A stretch of DNA of 64,000 nucleotides from contig NZ_RQES01000018.1 in NCBI RefSeq assembly GCF_004769405.1, positions 310,001-374,000 on the forward strand, in the 5' to 3' direction. Position numbers and translations under genes: made by a program. Below, piece after piece: positions 35,391 to 46,788 of this stretch. This DNA is from Leptospira selangorensis. Its GTDB lineage: Bacteria; Spirochaetota; Leptospiria; Leptospirales; Leptospiraceae. The notes beneath the pieces are model-generated. The model did not search any database. It worked only from the letters and a program-made list of their open reading frames with translations, and was not told where the DNA came from. Positions within the stretch are counted from its first letter, which is position 1, and each line of letters begins with the position of its first letter.

Positions 35391-35666
35391 TTGAGAAACT
35401 ACGAGATTACTACAATCACGCGTTCAACCGCGAAGGAAGTAGCTAAAACTGAAGTCCTAGAGATCTTCAAAAAGCATTCCATCAACGTTACCGCAGAAGA
35501 AGATTGGGGTCAAAAAAAACTTTGGCATCCAATCCAACACCAAGACTACGGAATATTCACACACTTCAAAGTGAATGCAGAACAATCCGCCTTAGAAAAG
35601 GTAGAGCGTGACTTTGGTCTGAACCAAAATTTACTTCGCTCTATGATCGTCCGCCTCAATGGCTAA
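35391..35666 (+). CDS. rpsF: 30S ribosomal protein S6
   Basis: Ribosomal protein of the small-subunit platform that binds S18. The 91-aa sequence has the start RNYEITTITR, the KKLWHPIQHQDYGIF segment and the C-terminal FGLNQNLLRSMIVR. It begins with TTG, with GGAG five bases upstream. It overlaps ssb by eight bases. The rpsF-ssb-rpsR-rplI order is widely conserved. Confidence 0.95.
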   Translation: MRNYEITTITRSTAKEVAKTEVLEIFKKHSINVTAEEDWGQKKLWHPIQHQDYGIFTHFKVNAEQSALEKVERDFGLNQNLLRSMIVRLNG

Positions 35667-36099
35667 CGATATCAATCGGGTGACCCTTGTTGGGCGCCTG
35701 ACCCGTGATCCGGAATTTAAAACCGTAAACGGGACTTCTCTTGTGAATTTTTCCTTAGCTAACGGTCGCACTTATGTAACCGGCGGAGAGAAAAAAGAGG
35801 AAACTCATTTTTTCGACTGCGAGGCTTGGGGAAAAGGCGCGGATATCATCCAGCAATACTGCAAGAAAGGCAAACAACTCGTGATCGAGGGACGCCTTAA
35901 GCAGGACACCTGGGAAACCATGGAAGGCAAGAAGGCCTCCCGCATTCGTATCGTTGTGGAAAATTTCCAGATGATAGGCGGTGCAAGGGAGAATGGAAGC
36001 GGAGAGTACGGCTCTTCCGCAAATAGCGGATCTTCTTCTTATTCATCTGCTCAAGATGATATGGGAAGTTCTGCAATGGACGACGATATACCTTTTTAA
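35659..36099 (+). CDS. ssb: Single-stranded DNA-binding protein
   Basis: Binds single-stranded DNA in replication and repair. Residues 1-105 are the OB fold ([51 protein letters not shown]). A Gly/Ser linker leads to the acidic tip DDDIPF, the docking site for partner proteins such as RecO and DnaG. Length 146 aa is normal. Overlaps rpsF. Confidence 0.96.
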   Translation: MANDINRVTLVGRLTRDPEFKTVNGTSLVNFSLANGRTYVTGGEKKEETHFFDCEAWGKGADIIQQYCKKGKQLVIEGRLKQDTWETMEGKKASRIRIVVENFQMIGGARENGSGEYGSSANSGSSSYSSAQDDMGSSAMDDDIPF

Positions 36100-36113
36100 C
36101 GAGGACAAAACTC

Positions 36114-36428
36114 ATGTCAGATAACGAAGTACAAGAAGAAACAAAGCAGGAAATGACTGCTGAGGGCATGCCTTTAGATCAAGATGGAGGACGCCCCCCT
36201 AAAAAACAAAACAAGTATAAGAAGAAAGTTTGCCGTTTTACCGCAGACCCTGAACTTGCTAAACAAATTAATTATAAGAATACCGAACTTTTGGAAAGAT
36301 TTATCACTAACCGTGGTAAGATCATTCCAAGAAGAATTACCGGAACTTCTGCAAAGTATCAAAGAATACTCGCTAGAGAGATCCGCAAAGCGCGCAGCAT
36401 CGGTCTTCTACCGTTCAAAGTAAACTAA
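36114..36428 (+). CDS. rpsR: 30S ribosomal protein S18
   Basis: Small-subunit protein paired with S6. The conserved core is at the C-terminus: [30 protein letters not shown] and [15 protein letters not shown]. The N-terminal 40 residues are charged and longer than in E. coli (104 against 75 aa). An ATG 14 bases after ssb has AACGAGG upstream. Confidence 0.95.
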   Translation: MSDNEVQEETKQEMTAEGMPLDQDGGRPPKKQNKYKKKVCRFTADPELAKQINYKNTELLERFITNRGKIIPRRITGTSAKYQRILAREIRKARSIGLLPFKVN

Positions 36429-36438
36429 GGAGAAACTA

Positions 36439-36903
36439 ATGAGAGTAATATTACAAAAAGATGTTTCTAACTTAGGAGACGCGGGAGATGTAAGGGAAGT
36501 TGCGGACGGTTTCGCTCGTAATTTTCTTTTCCCTCAAAGACTCGCTGTAAGAGCTTCCGAAGGTAAGACCAAAATGGCTCTTCACCAAAAGAAACTTGCA
36601 GATCTTAAAAAAGAAAAACGCAAGAAAGATATGGAATCCGTATCGAGTGGACTAAACGGAAAAGAATTCGAAATTTCCGTTAAGACCGGAGGCGGGGATA
36701 AACTTTTTGGAGCGGTAACTCCTGCTGATGTAGCAGCTTTGTTGAAAACCGCAGGATTCGAAGTAGACAAACGTAAAATCGAATTCCCAGAGCCTATCCG
36801 TAACCTAGGTTCCTTTAAATTAAAAGTGCGTCTTGCAGAAGGTATCCTCCCGACTATCACAGTTCATGTGAAGAAAGAGGAAGTCGTTTCTACCGAAGCG
36901 TAA
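36439..36903 (+). CDS. rplI: 50S ribosomal protein L9
   Basis: Large-subunit protein at the base of the L1 stalk. The N-terminal domain has MRVILQKDVSNLGDAGDVREVADGFARNFL-type sequence, followed by the long connecting helix (TKMALHQKKLADLKKEKRKK) and the C-terminal RNA-binding domain. AAGGAG precedes the ATG at good spacing. Length 154 aa is normal. Confidence 0.96.
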   Translation: MRVILQKDVSNLGDAGDVREVADGFARNFLFPQRLAVRASEGKTKMALHQKKLADLKKEKRKKDMESVSSGLNGKEFEISVKTGGGDKLFGAVTPADVAALLKTAGFEVDKRKIEFPEPIRNLGSFKLKVRLAEGILPTITVHVKKEEVVSTEA

Positions 36904-36915
36904 GCCGGAACAAGA

Positions 36916-38238
36916 ATGCAATCCGACTCCTTGTTCGAACTGGAATCCGAGAAGTCTTTTCTCGGATTTCTTCTTCTTAAAGGAGCGGATAATCTAATCG
37001 ATATCCCCCTCGTTCCCGAGGATTTTTACCAAGATACAAACAGAAGAATTTACAAGGCGATTCTGGACCTTGTGGACAAAAGGATCGCTGTAGATCCGGT
37101 TTCCGTCCTAAACTTCTTAAAAGAAAACTCCCTACTCAAAGATCCCGAAAGAGAATATGAATATATTTATTCTCTTTATAAGGATTCTGTAGTTTCCCAT
37201 CCACTGGGTTATTATGCGGAAAGGATCAAACGTCTTTCCGAAAGAAGAAAATATTCGAAATTATTAATGAACGCCCTGGAGTTGATCCAGAAAGAACCGG
37301 GCGAAAACGAATCTGTATTCAATCAAATTGAACAAAGTCTTACCGATGTTTCTAGATCTGCGGATGTAAAAGGACTTCTTCCTGTTTCCGGGGATAAGGC
37401 GGCGCTCTCCGAATATATCAAAGAGATCATGGAGAGTAGAGGTCAGATCAAAGGTCTCAGAACTAATTTTACTCAGTTTGATGAGATGACTTCCGGTTTG
37501 AAAGAATACGAGATGATGGTCTTGGCCGCGAGACCCGGTAACGGTAAGACTACCTTGGCTTTGAATATTGCATCCAACGTGGCGCTGATCCATAATCGAC
37601 CTGTGGTAATTTTCTCTTTAGAGATGAGTAGAATGGAACTTCTACTCAAACTTGTATGCTCTTATGCTCAGGTAGAATCGAACAAATTAAAACGTTCCGA
37701 AGTTACCAAATCGGATGCTCCCAAGTTGATTGATGCAATCATTAAGGTAACTTCTTCTCCTATTTATATTGATGACTCCGGTGCACTAAGCGTAGACGAT
37801 TTTAAGGGAAGGGTCCGTAAACTTCTCACCAACGAAACTCTTGGACTCATCATTGTGGACTATCTACAGCTCATGAACGATCCCAAAAATAGGGACGGGG
37901 GAAGACAACAAGAGGTTTCCTCGATTTCCAGAGCTCTTAAACAGATGGCCAAAGAAGCAAGATGTCCCGTCATCGCACTTTCTCAGATGAACCGTTCCAT
38001 TGAGCAAAGATCCAAGGACCAAAGACCTCAACTTGCGGACTTAAGAGAGTCGGGTGCGATCGAGCAGGATGCGGATATTGTTACATTCATCTATCGTGGA
38101 GAGAAGGGAAAGGACGAAGAGGAAGATCCCAGAATGAAGGGAATGGCGGAGATCATCATCGCCAAAAACAGGTCCGGACCAACAGGTTCTTTTCCACTTG
38201 CCTTCCGACCTGAACTTTCCAGATTTGATAACGTGTAG
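36916..38238 (+). CDS. dnaB: Replicative DNA helicase DnaB
   Basis: Hexameric 5'-3' helicase of the replication fork. The N-terminal helical domain (about 8-110) recruits primase; after a linker, the RecA-like domain has Walker A at 205-213 (ARPGNGKTT), [19 protein letters not shown], the arginine finger region and [12 protein letters not shown]. Length 440 aa is usual. It lies 12 bases after rplI and completes the conserved ribosomal-replication operon. Confidence 0.97.
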   Translation: MQSDSLFELESEKSFLGFLLLKGADNLIDIPLVPEDFYQDTNRRIYKAILDLVDKRIAVDPVSVLNFLKENSLLKDPEREYEYIYSLYKDSVVSHPLGYYAERIKRLSERRKYSKLLMNALELIQKEPGENESVFNQIEQSLTDVSRSADVKGLLPVSGDKAALSEYIKEIMESRGQIKGLRTNFTQFDEMTSGLKEYEMMVLAARPGNGKTTLALNIASNVALIHNRPVVIFSLEMSRMELLLKLVCSYAQVESNKLKRSEVTKSDAPKLIDAIIKVTSSPIYIDDSGALSVDDFKGRVRKLLTNETLGLIIVDYLQLMNDPKNRDGGRQQEVSSISRALKQMAKEARCPVIALSQMNRSIEQRSKDQRPQLADLRESGAIEQDADIVTFIYRGEKGKDEEEDPRMKGMAEIIIAKNRSGPTGSFPLAFRPELSRFDNV

Positions 38239-38334
38239 ATTCGGAAAGATCGAATTTTGCAGAACGGTAGCCTTATCCAGGTGTTAACCGAACTGGGCAT
38301 GCACTCATATAATAAATAAGGAACTGGAATTTCT

Positions 38335-40140
38335 TTGGAAGATTGGATTTTAGAAGGTTATAAATCAAGAGCCTGGGCGGGAGAAGTAACTGACGCCCAA
38401 GAGGGAAAAACTCTCACTTTATTCGGTTGGTCTTTCCGATTCCGGGACCAAGGCGGGGTCATCTTTGTGGATCTCCGTGATAGAACAGGGATACTTCAAG
38501 TAGTATTACGTAAAGAAATCCTGGGAGAGAACTTTGTTTCTGCAGAGAAGATCCGCTCCGAGTACGTGATTGCAGTCCAAGGGAAACTTAAAAAACGGGA
38601 TGCGGAAAGTATTAATCCCAAAATGAAAACCGGGACGATTGAGCTTGTTGTAGACCAATTGATTATTCTGAACTCGGCAAAAACTCCTCCTTTCTCCTTG
38701 GATGAGTTCGAAGAGATTTCCGAAGAGAACAGACTCAAATACAGATATCTGGATTTCAGAAGAGACGAACTTAAGAACAGAATGATAAAACGTCATGAGT
38801 TCGTATTCGCAATTCGTAATTATCTAAATTCTCGTAAGTTCGTAGAGATTGAAACTCCGATCCTGAACAAGTCCACTCCGGAAGGAGCACGCGACTTTTT
38901 GGTACCTTCTCGCTTAAACCCGAACTCATTCTATGCTCTTCCTCAGTCTCCTCAGATCTTTAAACAGATCCTGATGGTTGGGGGAATGGAGAGATATTTC
39001 CAGATCGTAAAATGTTTCAGAGATGAGGACCTAAGAGCTGACAGACAGCCTGAGTTCACTCAGTTGGATATGGAATTCTCCTTTGTTTCTCAAGAAGAGA
39101 TCCTTTCCGAGATTGAAGGTCTATTCTCCAAAGTGATGAAGGATGTATTCAGTCTGGATTTCAAGGGCCCATTCTCTAGAATGCCTTATAAACAAGCCAT
39201 GGAAGAATACGGTTCCGATAAACCTGACCTTCGTTTCGGAATGAAATTGGTAGATGTTTCGGAGATCGTAAAAGATTCGGATTTCCAGGTATTTGCAGGT
39301 GCAGTTGCAAACGGCGGAGTAGTAAAAGCAGTCTGTGTTCCTGGCGGTTCTATAATTTCCAGAAAAGAGATAGAAGATCTGACTGCTTGGTTGAACCGAG
39401 ATTATAAAGCAAAAGGCCTTGCTTACATGAAACACGGGGCAGAAGGATTAGAATCCACTATTACAAAACGATTCACTCCGGAAGCTCTTTCTAAAATCGC
39501 AAGTATGGTCGGCTCAAAAGAAGGAGACATGGTCTTTTTCGGAGCGGATGAAAGAGAAATCGTAAATCATTCCCTAGGCGCTCTACGTCTGAAACTTTCG
39601 GAAAGATTTGACAAACCTGCAGAAGGAAGCTTTCATATTTCCTGGATCGTGGACTTTCCTATGTTCGAGTGGAATAAGGACAGCAAACGTTGGGATTCCT
39701 TGCACCACCCGTTCACTTCTCCTGGAGATTCCAGTTTGGAAATTTTTTCTTCCGAGGAAAGACTCCAAAAAGAAGCGGGAAATGCACTCGCAAAAGCTTA
39801 CGATCTGGTGCTAAATGGTGTGGAGATCGGTGGAGGTTCCATTCGTATCCATTCCAAAGATGTGCAGACTCGAGTTTTCTCCACTTTGGGGATCGGACCT
39901 GAGGAAGCTAAAGAAAAATTCGGCTTCTTATTGGAGGCCTTGGAATATGGGGCACCTCCTCATGGAGGGATTGCATTCGGAATAGATCGGATCATGATGC
40001 TGATGACCGGCGGAAAATCCATCCGAGATGTGATCGCATTCCCTAAAACACAGAAGGGTGTTTGTTTGATGAGCGAATGTCCGTCTGAAGTGGAAGAGAA
40101 ACAGCTCCAAGAATTGAAGCTTAGGTTGATAAAGGTTTAA
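38335..40140 (+). CDS. aspS: Aspartyl-tRNA synthetase
   Basis: Class II synthetase charging tRNA-Asp (possibly also tRNA-Asn). N-terminal OB fold for anticodon binding (about 15-115), then the catalytic core with motif 2 [18 protein letters not shown], the bacterial GAD insertion (about 285-425), and motif 3 [10 protein letters not shown]. Length 601 aa fits the bacterial long form. It starts with TTG; upstream GGAA is weak. The 96-base gap after dnaB shows no gene. Confidence 0.96.
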   Translation: MEDWILEGYKSRAWAGEVTDAQEGKTLTLFGWSFRFRDQGGVIFVDLRDRTGILQVVLRKEILGENFVSAEKIRSEYVIAVQGKLKKRDAESINPKMKTGTIELVVDQLIILNSAKTPPFSLDEFEEISEENRLKYRYLDFRRDELKNRMIKRHEFVFAIRNYLNSRKFVEIETPILNKSTPEGARDFLVPSRLNPNSFYALPQSPQIFKQILMVGGMERYFQIVKCFRDEDLRADRQPEFTQLDMEFSFVSQEEILSEIEGLFSKVMKDVFSLDFKGPFSRMPYKQAMEEYGSDKPDLRFGMKLVDVSEIVKDSDFQVFAGAVANGGVVKAVCVPGGSIISRKEIEDLTAWLNRDYKAKGLAYMKHGAEGLESTITKRFTPEALSKIASMVGSKEGDMVFFGADEREIVNHSLGALRLKLSERFDKPAEGSFHISWIVDFPMFEWNKDSKRWDSLHHPFTSPGDSSLEIFSSEERLQKEAGNALAKAYDLVLNGVEIGGGSIRIHSKDVQTRVFSTLGIGPEEAKEKFGFLLEALEYGAPPHGGIAFGIDRIMMLMTGGKSIRDVIAFPKTQKGVCLMSECPSEVEEKQLQELKLRLIKV

Positions 40141-40225
40141 TCGTATCAGGAAAGAACAGTTTACTTTCGAAAACCAAGACCTGTATCGTAAGATCTGCGG
40201 GATCAACGATACGGGTGTCAGAAAT

Positions 40226-41113
40226 TTGGAAAAACAATTGGAGATCGATCTAATCCCTCGAGGGAACGGTTTCCAGGTAGAAGGAATTCCTACAAAGGTG
40301 GAATTCGCCTTAGATTTTTTCAGATTATTGGAAACCAATTATAGGGACAGACCGGACCGTGATTTTACGGATTCATTCGATTTCGGTTATCTTCTCAAAC
40401 AAGCCACTCGGGAAAAGAAGAAGGAAGAGCGTAAGTCGGATGACGAGCCTTTCAAACCTAATGAAAAAATTCTCACCACATACAAGGGAAAACATCTTTA
40501 TTCCAGGACTAAAAACCAGGAAAAGTATATTCAATCTTTCTTAAATAATCTGATCACTTTCGGGATCGGTCCTGCTGGAACCGGAAAAACATTCTTATCG
40601 GTCGCAATGGCTTGCAGATTTTTGCAAAATGGGATCGTGGATAAGATCGTTCTAACAAGACCTGCGGTAGAAGCTGGAGAAAATCTAGGATTTTTACCCG
40701 GAGATTTGAATCAAAAAGTGGATCCATATCTTCGTCCGGTTTACGACGCTCTGAACGAATGTATCGGTTTCGAAAAAACCCAAGAATACATAGCGCTTAC
40801 AAAAATAGAGATCGCACCGGTAGCATTCATGAGGGGAAGGACTCTCTCCAAAAGTTTTATCATTTTGGACGAGGCCCAAAACTGTACTCTGGCTCAGCTT
40901 AAAATGATTATGACCCGTTTGGGCCGAAATTCCAGGATGTGTATCTCCGGAGACGTGACCCAAATCGACTTAGAACATGGTAGATCTGGTTTCGATCGTG
41001 TGGTAAACTTATTCAGACAGACGGAAGGAATCGGCCAGGTGTTTTTCGGAAAAGAAGATATCACAAGACACCCTCTGGTGGAAACCATCGTGAGGAAGTT
41101 CGAGGAATTGTAA
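40226..41113 (+). CDS. phoH: PhoH-family ATPase (start uncertain, probably further upstream)
   Basis: PhoH-like P-loop ATPase; in many bacteria it is linked to RNA processing and sits beside ybeY. Visible are Walker [33 protein letters not shown], Walker [12 protein letters not shown] and SGDVTQIDL. The first ATG/GTG/TTG in frame is the TTG at 40226, but the frame is open to 40133 and the upstream codons spell [18 protein letters not shown], which matches the conserved N-terminal PhoH segment. A non-canonical start such as ATC at 40145, with AAGG ahead of it, should be considered. It overlaps pgpH by one base. Confidence 0.9.
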   Translation: MEKQLEIDLIPRGNGFQVEGIPTKVEFALDFFRLLETNYRDRPDRDFTDSFDFGYLLKQATREKKKEERKSDDEPFKPNEKILTTYKGKHLYSRTKNQEKYIQSFLNNLITFGIGPAGTGKTFLSVAMACRFLQNGIVDKIVLTRPAVEAGENLGFLPGDLNQKVDPYLRPVYDALNECIGFEKTQEYIALTKIEIAPVAFMRGRTLSKSFIILDEAQNCTLAQLKMIMTRLGRNSRMCISGDVTQIDLEHGRSGFDRVVNLFRQTEGIGQVFFGKEDITRHPLVETIVRKFEEL

Positions 41114-43521
41114 TGTTTCCTTTGGGATCACTATTAGAAAGAGGGATGGCTTGGATAACGGATACTTTGACCAAGATCCGTCCGATTTCTTTCGTGAGAA
41201 AATTCCAGGTAATCCTCACGGCGATCACTTTGATTATCGTGACTTGGATGCTTGCGATCCCATTTTTCGGTCAGGACAAAATTAATCTTTCTCAAGACGG
41301 TCCTTATTCGGAAGGCAAAAATGCTTTGGATAAAGTTGTCTCCACTAAAGATATAGTTTACGAAGACGAAGAAAAAACGAAGGCCAAAAGACTGAAGGCC
41401 TTTCAATCAGCCCCTAATTTTTTTGATAGAGATTATAGAGTTCTAATAGATGTAATTCGCCCCGCTATCCAAGAGGATATGGAGAAGTATAGAGAGCCTA
41501 AACCTACCGGTGAGGTGAAAACTTCTGCAGAATTGCTGACTGCAGTTCCAAGATGGAAAAATAGATCCAAAGAAGAGTTAGAGCTACTACTTAAGACTCC
41601 AGGTAAGTCCAGGGTCAGGGATTTGGTCCAACAATATAGTAATTTAGTTTTTTCTAATTTTTGTATTTTGAGAGACCAGCCTGGAGATTATTCCGCGATC
41701 CGTTCTGCGGAAGCAAGAGTTCGTAATTCAGGTGCTAGCGGAAATAAGGAGCAGATCTCCTCCGTAGAGGGAACACTTGTGATCCCTCGTATGTATCTAT
41801 ATAGGGATAGCGCTACAATAGATTCTTTGAATCGTTTGGCTGCGGAGAAATTACAGGCCACAGATCCTCAGCTTCTTTCTGTGATCCAAAAACTTGCACT
41901 CACTTACGTATATTCTAACCCGGCTTGTACTTACAACGTAGAAGAAACCAAAAATCAAAAACAAGCCGTCATGGATAGGACGGAGCCTGTTAGTAGCAGG
42001 ATCAATGCGGGAGAAACCATTGTAAAAGCGGGAGAGATCATCACTCCCGATATCTATCAGAAATTGCTAATAGTAAATAGATATGCCACTCGTGCCAATA
42101 TCGCATCCATTATATCTATTCTTCTGATCCAATCCATTTTTGTAATTATAGTTTATGCGTTTTTAAAGAAGTATAATCCAAAACGATTGAATGACGTATC
42201 GAGTAACGTGATTGTATTCACTTTGATCTGGTCCCTGGTATTATGGGCTTATCTTGCATCTAAGGCATTCTTCAGTTTTGAGAATAGTTACGATTCCGTA
42301 TTTTACTTTGCACTTGTGATCCCGACCGGAATGGTTTGTCTGATCCTGTCCATGATCTACGATGAACAATTGTCGATTGCGATCGGATTTTTCCTGTCCT
42401 TCTTCGTGTTTGCCGCTTCTAGATACAATCCTACTTCTTTCATTTTAGCTTTCGTGATGACTGTTGTTGCGGCCACTTATGGAAGAAAAATGAGAAAGAG
42501 GATCGATTTTATCAAGGCAGGGTTCTATATGGCCCTGGTCCAAATATTGATCTCTTCTTCCGGATATCTATTCGATTCCAGGAATTATTGGGTGGCAGTT
42601 CCATCCGGATCTTATATGAGAGACCTTTGGGAATCGAATATATTCAGATTGTATTTATTATGTTTAGTGAATGGATTCGTATGTTCCACTTTGACTCAGC
42701 TACTTCTTCCTATCTATGAGTATGTGTTTAATATACCTACCAGATTTAAGTTGCTGGAACTTGCAGATACAGGTCATCCATTGCTGCAGGATCTTCTGAC
42801 CAAGGCACCTTCTACTTATACTCATACTTTTTTGGTAGCTGCCATGTCAGAAAGGGCGGCTCAAAATTTGGAATTAGATTGGCTTTTGACTAGGGTTGGT
42901 GTGTATTTCCACGATATAGGTAAGATCCCGAATGCAGGATTTTTCGTAGAGAACCAACACTTGATCCCTAAAAAGGAAAACATCGATAAGAATAATCCAG
43001 CGAAGGCAGCTAAAATAGTCATCGATCACGTCTTGGATGGAATAGAGATGGCTAAGAAGGCGAGGCTTCCTCGGGAAGTCATCGATTTTATCCCGGAACA
43101 TCACGGAACTTCTACCATGGCGTTCTTCTATCATAAGGCTCTTGCGGAACTTTCTCCTTCTCAAAAGAAAAAATTGAAAAAAGCCGACTTCCAATATCCG
43201 GGCCCTAAACCTCAAAGAAAAGAAACCGCGATCGTTATGATTGCAGATAGTTTAGAGGCAGCGAGTAGATCCTTGGAAGAAGTAACTCCGGAAGCTTTAG
43301 ATGCACTCATCACTAAGATCGTGAACGGTAAATTGACCGAGAACCAATTGGATGAATGTGGACTTACCTTAGGAGATCTGGAAGTCGTAAAATATTCTTT
43401 CAAAGAAGTTCTTCTTTCTAGTCTTCACTCCAGACCTAAATATCCTAAGCCTGAGGATACAAAAGCTTTGGAGGAGAAGAACAAAAATATTCTGGGGAAA
43501 CACGCCCCTAAGAGTCATTGA
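41113..43521 (+). CDS. pgpH: 7TM-HD cyclic-di-AMP phosphodiesterase PgpH
   Basis: Degrades the second messenger c-di-AMP at the membrane. The 802-aa protein has one N-terminal membrane segment, an extracytoplasmic domain (about 55-330), seven membrane helices (about 335-560) and a C-terminal HD domain with [28 protein letters not shown] (HD pair) and EHHGTS. It sits between phoH and ybeY as in many bacteria. Starts at ATG overlapping the phoH stop. Confidence 0.92.
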   Translation: MFPLGSLLERGMAWITDTLTKIRPISFVRKFQVILTAITLIIVTWMLAIPFFGQDKINLSQDGPYSEGKNALDKVVSTKDIVYEDEEKTKAKRLKAFQSAPNFFDRDYRVLIDVIRPAIQEDMEKYREPKPTGEVKTSAELLTAVPRWKNRSKEELELLLKTPGKSRVRDLVQQYSNLVFSNFCILRDQPGDYSAIRSAEARVRNSGASGNKEQISSVEGTLVIPRMYLYRDSATIDSLNRLAAEKLQATDPQLLSVIQKLALTYVYSNPACTYNVEETKNQKQAVMDRTEPVSSRINAGETIVKAGEIITPDIYQKLLIVNRYATRANIASIISILLIQSIFVIIVYAFLKKYNPKRLNDVSSNVIVFTLIWSLVLWAYLASKAFFSFENSYDSVFYFALVIPTGMVCLILSMIYDEQLSIAIGFFLSFFVFAASRYNPTSFILAFVMTVVAATYGRKMRKRIDFIKAGFYMALVQILISSSGYLFDSRNYWVAVPSGSYMRDLWESNIFRLYLLCLVNGFVCSTLTQLLLPIYEYVFNIPTRFKLLELADTGHPLLQDLLTKAPSTYTHTFLVAAMSERAAQNLELDWLLTRVGVYFHDIGKIPNAGFFVENQHLIPKKENIDKNNPAKAAKIVIDHVLDGIEMAKKARLPREVIDFIPEHHGTSTMAFFYHKALAELSPSQKKKLKKADFQYPGPKPQRKETAIVMIADSLEAASRSLEEVTPEALDALITKIVNGKLTENQLDECGLTLGDLEVVKYSFKEVLLSSLHSRPKYPKPEDTKALEEKNKNILGKHAPKSH

Positions 43522-43522
43522 A

Positions 43523-44005
43523 TTGTTCGAGTTTTCTTCGGATTTCGATCCGAAATCTCTTCCTGTTTGGTTATCTGAAACTGCTCTGGGATCTCGGTGG
43601 GAAATCTTAAGTGCATTCTCTTTTCCTAATGTAAATACTCATCTATCTTTGGTTTTGACTGATGATGAATCGATTCAAGAATTGAATCGTGTTAGAAGAG
43701 GGAAAGATTATGCGACTGATGTTCTTTCCTTTCCTTTAAGTTTTGATCTGACTCCTTGGGAACTTCCCCCAAACAAAAAAGAAAATTTCGGACCTATCTT
43801 GAGTTTAGGTGAGATTGTGATCTCTTGGGACACATGCAAGGCCCAAGCAAAGAATATCGGCCATAGTGAAGAAGATGAATTTTTCAGATTATTCGTGCAC
43901 GGCTTTTTACATTTAATCGGTTATGATCATGAACGAGGAGAGGACGACGAGGCTCTAATGAAGGAGAAGGAGGATCTATGTCTGGATCTGGTTCTGGGGC
44001 CTTAA
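43523..44005 (+). CDS. ybeY: Endoribonuclease YbeY
   Basis: Zinc-dependent RNase in 16S rRNA 3'-end maturation and ribosome quality control. The 160-aa protein has the zinc site [17 protein letters not shown] (H-x3-H-x5-H) and the upstream TDVLSFPL signature. Starts with TTG one base after pgpH. Its 3' end overlaps recO by 28 bases. Confidence 0.95.
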   Translation: MFEFSSDFDPKSLPVWLSETALGSRWEILSAFSFPNVNTHLSLVLTDDESIQELNRVRRGKDYATDVLSFPLSFDLTPWELPPNKKENFGPILSLGEIVISWDTCKAQAKNIGHSEEDEFFRLFVHGFLHLIGYDHERGEDDEALMKEKEDLCLDLVLGP

Positions 44006-44751
44006 AAAAAACCACTGGAATCGTGATGGAAAGCCGCATTCTTCCCGAAGGTGATGCATTTTTACGACTTCTACCGGAAGAAGGAGAAGTAGGAAGTTTT
44101 AGAGTAAAAGGGATTAAAAAAAGTAAGACAAGACCTATAGCCGCAGTGGAACCCGGATCTCTTACCGTATTAGATTATTATTTTACGCAAGGAAGAGAAA
44201 CGTTTAACGTAAAAGAGATCGGATTGATCAGAAGATTCGACAAGGCGAAGACAGGATATTCAGGAACAGTTTTAGTTTCGTATCTGGTGGAACTTGTTTC
44301 TTCCTTTTTGACGGAAGGTGGTTCTCATCCGATGGAATATAAACTTCTTCTGGGCGCCTTAAAAGAATTGGACGAAGACGGTTACAAACCTGTGTTCTTA
44401 CCTTTTTTTAAACTGAAGTTATTATATGTGGGTGGGTTTTTATCCAAGGAAATGGAATGTGCAAGCTGCGGAAAAAATCTTTCGGAGATCCAATCCTGCA
44501 CTTTGGATGAAACTCATTTCGAAATAGTCTGCGGGGATTGTGGAAATCCTAAACCGGACAAGTATGGACTCGTATTATTCGTCCAAGATTGCCTTGCATT
44601 GAGATACAGGGACCTGAAAGACAAAAAGATTTCCCTTGAACTCCTGAAGGAGGCGGATAGCTTAAGCAACCGGGCCTTAAAACCTCTACTTGGAAAAAGA
44701 CTTAAATCGGAACCTATGTTGTACGAATCCCTAGGGGAAAATCTTGGATAA
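43978..44751 (+). CDS. recO: DNA repair protein RecO
   Basis: Recombination mediator that helps load RecA on SSB-coated DNA. The N-terminal OB fold is visible ([40 protein letters not shown]), followed by helices and a zinc-finger pair CASCGK and CGDCGN near residues 160-188. Length 257 aa is normal. Starts 28 bases inside ybeY. Assignment rests on the OB-fold pattern, zinc motif and context. Confidence 0.9.
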   Translation: MSGSGSGALKKTTGIVMESRILPEGDAFLRLLPEEGEVGSFRVKGIKKSKTRPIAAVEPGSLTVLDYYFTQGRETFNVKEIGLIRRFDKAKTGYSGTVLVSYLVELVSSFLTEGGSHPMEYKLLLGALKELDEDGYKPVFLPFFKLKLLYVGGFLSKEMECASCGKNLSEIQSCTLDETHFEIVCGDCGNPKPDKYGLVLFVQDCLALRYRDLKDKKISLELLKEADSLSNRALKPLLGKRLKSEPMLYESLGENLG

Positions 44752-45001
44752 ACTTTTTAAAACAGCATTCTTACTTATCTATACTGTAGGCTTGGTCTTT
44801 CTGATCGTCCTTCAGGAAAGATGGGGGAAGAAGGATATCCCACCTCGTCCTGTTATCTCCGAGGCATCTAGAAATTGCCAATATCTTGAATGTATCCTGA
44901 GGGAGAAAAATCTGGTCCTTGGGGCCCTGGATAAAAGTTGGAAACTGATCGGAAGCAAACGACTGTTTCCTGATTGGGATGATAACTCCCCTAAAAAATA
45001 G
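44744..45001 (+). CDS. Small membrane-anchored protein of unknown function
   Basis: 85 aa with one N-terminal membrane helix ([20 protein letters not shown]) and a short polar domain with two Cys ([11 protein letters not shown]). Starts with TTG eight bases inside recO and precedes argS by 20 bases, so it is probably co-transcribed with both. No family recognised. Confidence 0.6.
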   Translation: MDKLFKTAFLLIYTVGLVFLIVLQERWGKKDIPPRPVISEASRNCQYLECILREKNLVLGALDKSWKLIGSKRLFPDWDDNSPKK

Positions 45002-45021
45002 GAATTACTACAAAAGTCAGA

Positions 45022-46788
45022 ATGAAAGAAACGGAAACTCTTAAACAACTCGTTTTAGAAGCTTTAAAGGAAGGAGTAAAACTCTATTGCGAAAAAGAAG
45101 CGCCTAACGTTTCCTTTGCGGATTTACGGATCCGAATAGAATATTCCAGAGAAGAATCCTTCGGAGATTATTCCACTTCTTTCGCTTTGGAAAATTCCAA
45201 ACTTCTGGGCAAAAAACCTTTGGATTCCGCAGCTCTTCTTGTGAGTTATCTGCAGGCTAAAACGGATCTATTCGAAAAGGTGGATTTTACTCCTCCCGGT
45301 TTTGTGAATTTTCGGATTTCTCCTTCTTTTTTGATCCGATTCTTGGAAAACACGATCCAGAAAAAAGAACTATTTCCTAAATTAGAAAATCCTAAAAAGA
45401 TAAATTTGGAATTCGTAAGCGCGAATCCGACCGGACCGCTAAATATTGTTTCCGCAAGAGCTGCCGCTACAGGAGAAGCATTTGCAAATCTGCTCAAAGC
45501 GGTAGGTCATTCTGTAGATAAGGAATTTTATGTAAACGATTACGGAAACCAGGTGTTTTTACTTGGTGTTTCCACGATGGTTCGTATTCGGGAAACTTTG
45601 GGAGAAACTTCTTCTATCCAAGAGAATGCAGAAGACGGAAGATCCATCGATGAGCTACTTTCCCAAAATGTGATCCCTGCGGAAGGGTATAGGGGAGATT
45701 ACCTCAATATAATCGCTAAACAATTATTAGAAAATTCGAATACTGAAAAAGAGATTAAATCCCATCTCGAAAAAAAGGAATATTTGGCTCTCGCAGAGAA
45801 ATGTTCCCGTTGGACTGTAGAATCCAATTTGATCTGGCAAAAAAAAGATTTGGATCTATTCGGAGTAGGTTTTGATAGATTTTTTTCCGAGACAACACTT
45901 CACGAATCCGGAAAGGTTTTGGGAGTGCTCGAAAACTTAAAAAAATCCGGCAAAGTTTTTGAAGAAGAAGGTAAACAAGTCTTTAGATCGGAAGATTACG
46001 GAGACGACAAAAATCGTGTGGTCGTTCGGGATGATGGACGTCCTACATATCTTCTCGCGGATATAGCTTATCATAATGATAAAATTTCCAGAGGTTATGA
46101 GAAGATCATAGATATCTGGGGACCGGACCATCACGGGTATATAGCAAGACTTGCAGGTGCAGTCCAAGCATTAGGTTATCCTAAAGAAAATTTCCAAGTG
46201 ATCATAGCTCAACAGGTCAATCTTCTCATGGCCGGACAGAAGATGAAAATGAGTAAACGTGCGGGAGAATTCCAGACAATGGAAGATCTTCTGGGTTATT
46301 TGGGAAAACATGCAAAAGATGTGGCACGTTATTTCTTCACGATGAGGTCCTTGGATTCTCCTCTGGATTTTGATCTGGATTTGGCTAAGGATGAGTCGGA
46401 TAAAAATCCTGTATTCTATCTACAATATGCACATGCGAGAGTTTGTTCTATATTCAGAGAAGTAGGAACTAACTCTGATGCAAGCGCATTAGAAAATCTT
46501 GAAATGACTGAAGAGAGAAAAAGACTTCTTTTCTGGATCTCTCGTTTTCCGGAAGAAGTTCTGGATGCAGCAGCGACCTTAGAACCTCATAGGATAGCGA
46601 ATTATCTACAGAATCTTGCAAGAGCATTCACTCAATTCTATATAGCAAAAAATAATAGGCTGAAAGATTCCGATGAGTCTACAAGACTGGGACTCGCAAG
46701 GATTTGCCAAGCAGTTCGTGTTGTGTTAGCGGAAGGTTTAGCTCTACTCGGAGTTTCTGCTCCTGAAAGATTGGAGAAAGAAGATTGA
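45022..46788 (+). CDS. argS: Arginyl-tRNA synthetase with altered HIGH motif
   Basis: Class I synthetase charging tRNA-Arg. N-terminal additional domain (about 1-110), catalytic domain with [11 protein letters not shown], then KMSKR at 409-413 and the C-terminal helical anticodon-binding domain with QYAHARV and [13 protein letters not shown] sequence. The HIGH signature, usually HVGH or HIGH right after PTGPL, reads NIVS at 141-144, so both His are replaced. KMSK, the fold and the length (588 aa) are otherwise normal, and no second argS is seen in the window. Confidence 0.93.
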   Translation: MKETETLKQLVLEALKEGVKLYCEKEAPNVSFADLRIRIEYSREESFGDYSTSFALENSKLLGKKPLDSAALLVSYLQAKTDLFEKVDFTPPGFVNFRISPSFLIRFLENTIQKKELFPKLENPKKINLEFVSANPTGPLNIVSARAAATGEAFANLLKAVGHSVDKEFYVNDYGNQVFLLGVSTMVRIRETLGETSSIQENAEDGRSIDELLSQNVIPAEGYRGDYLNIIAKQLLENSNTEKEIKSHLEKKEYLALAEKCSRWTVESNLIWQKKDLDLFGVGFDRFFSETTLHESGKVLGVLENLKKSGKVFEEEGKQVFRSEDYGDDKNRVVVRDDGRPTYLLADIAYHNDKISRGYEKIIDIWGPDHHGYIARLAGAVQALGYPKENFQVIIAQQVNLLMAGQKMKMSKRAGEFQTMEDLLGYLGKHAKDVARYFFTMRSLDSPLDFDLDLAKDESDKNPVFYLQYAHARVCSIFREVGTNSDASALENLEMTEERKRLLFWISRFPEEVLDAAATLEPHRIANYLQNLARAFTQFYIAKNNRLKDSDESTRLGLARICQAVRVVLAEGLALLGVSAPERLEKED

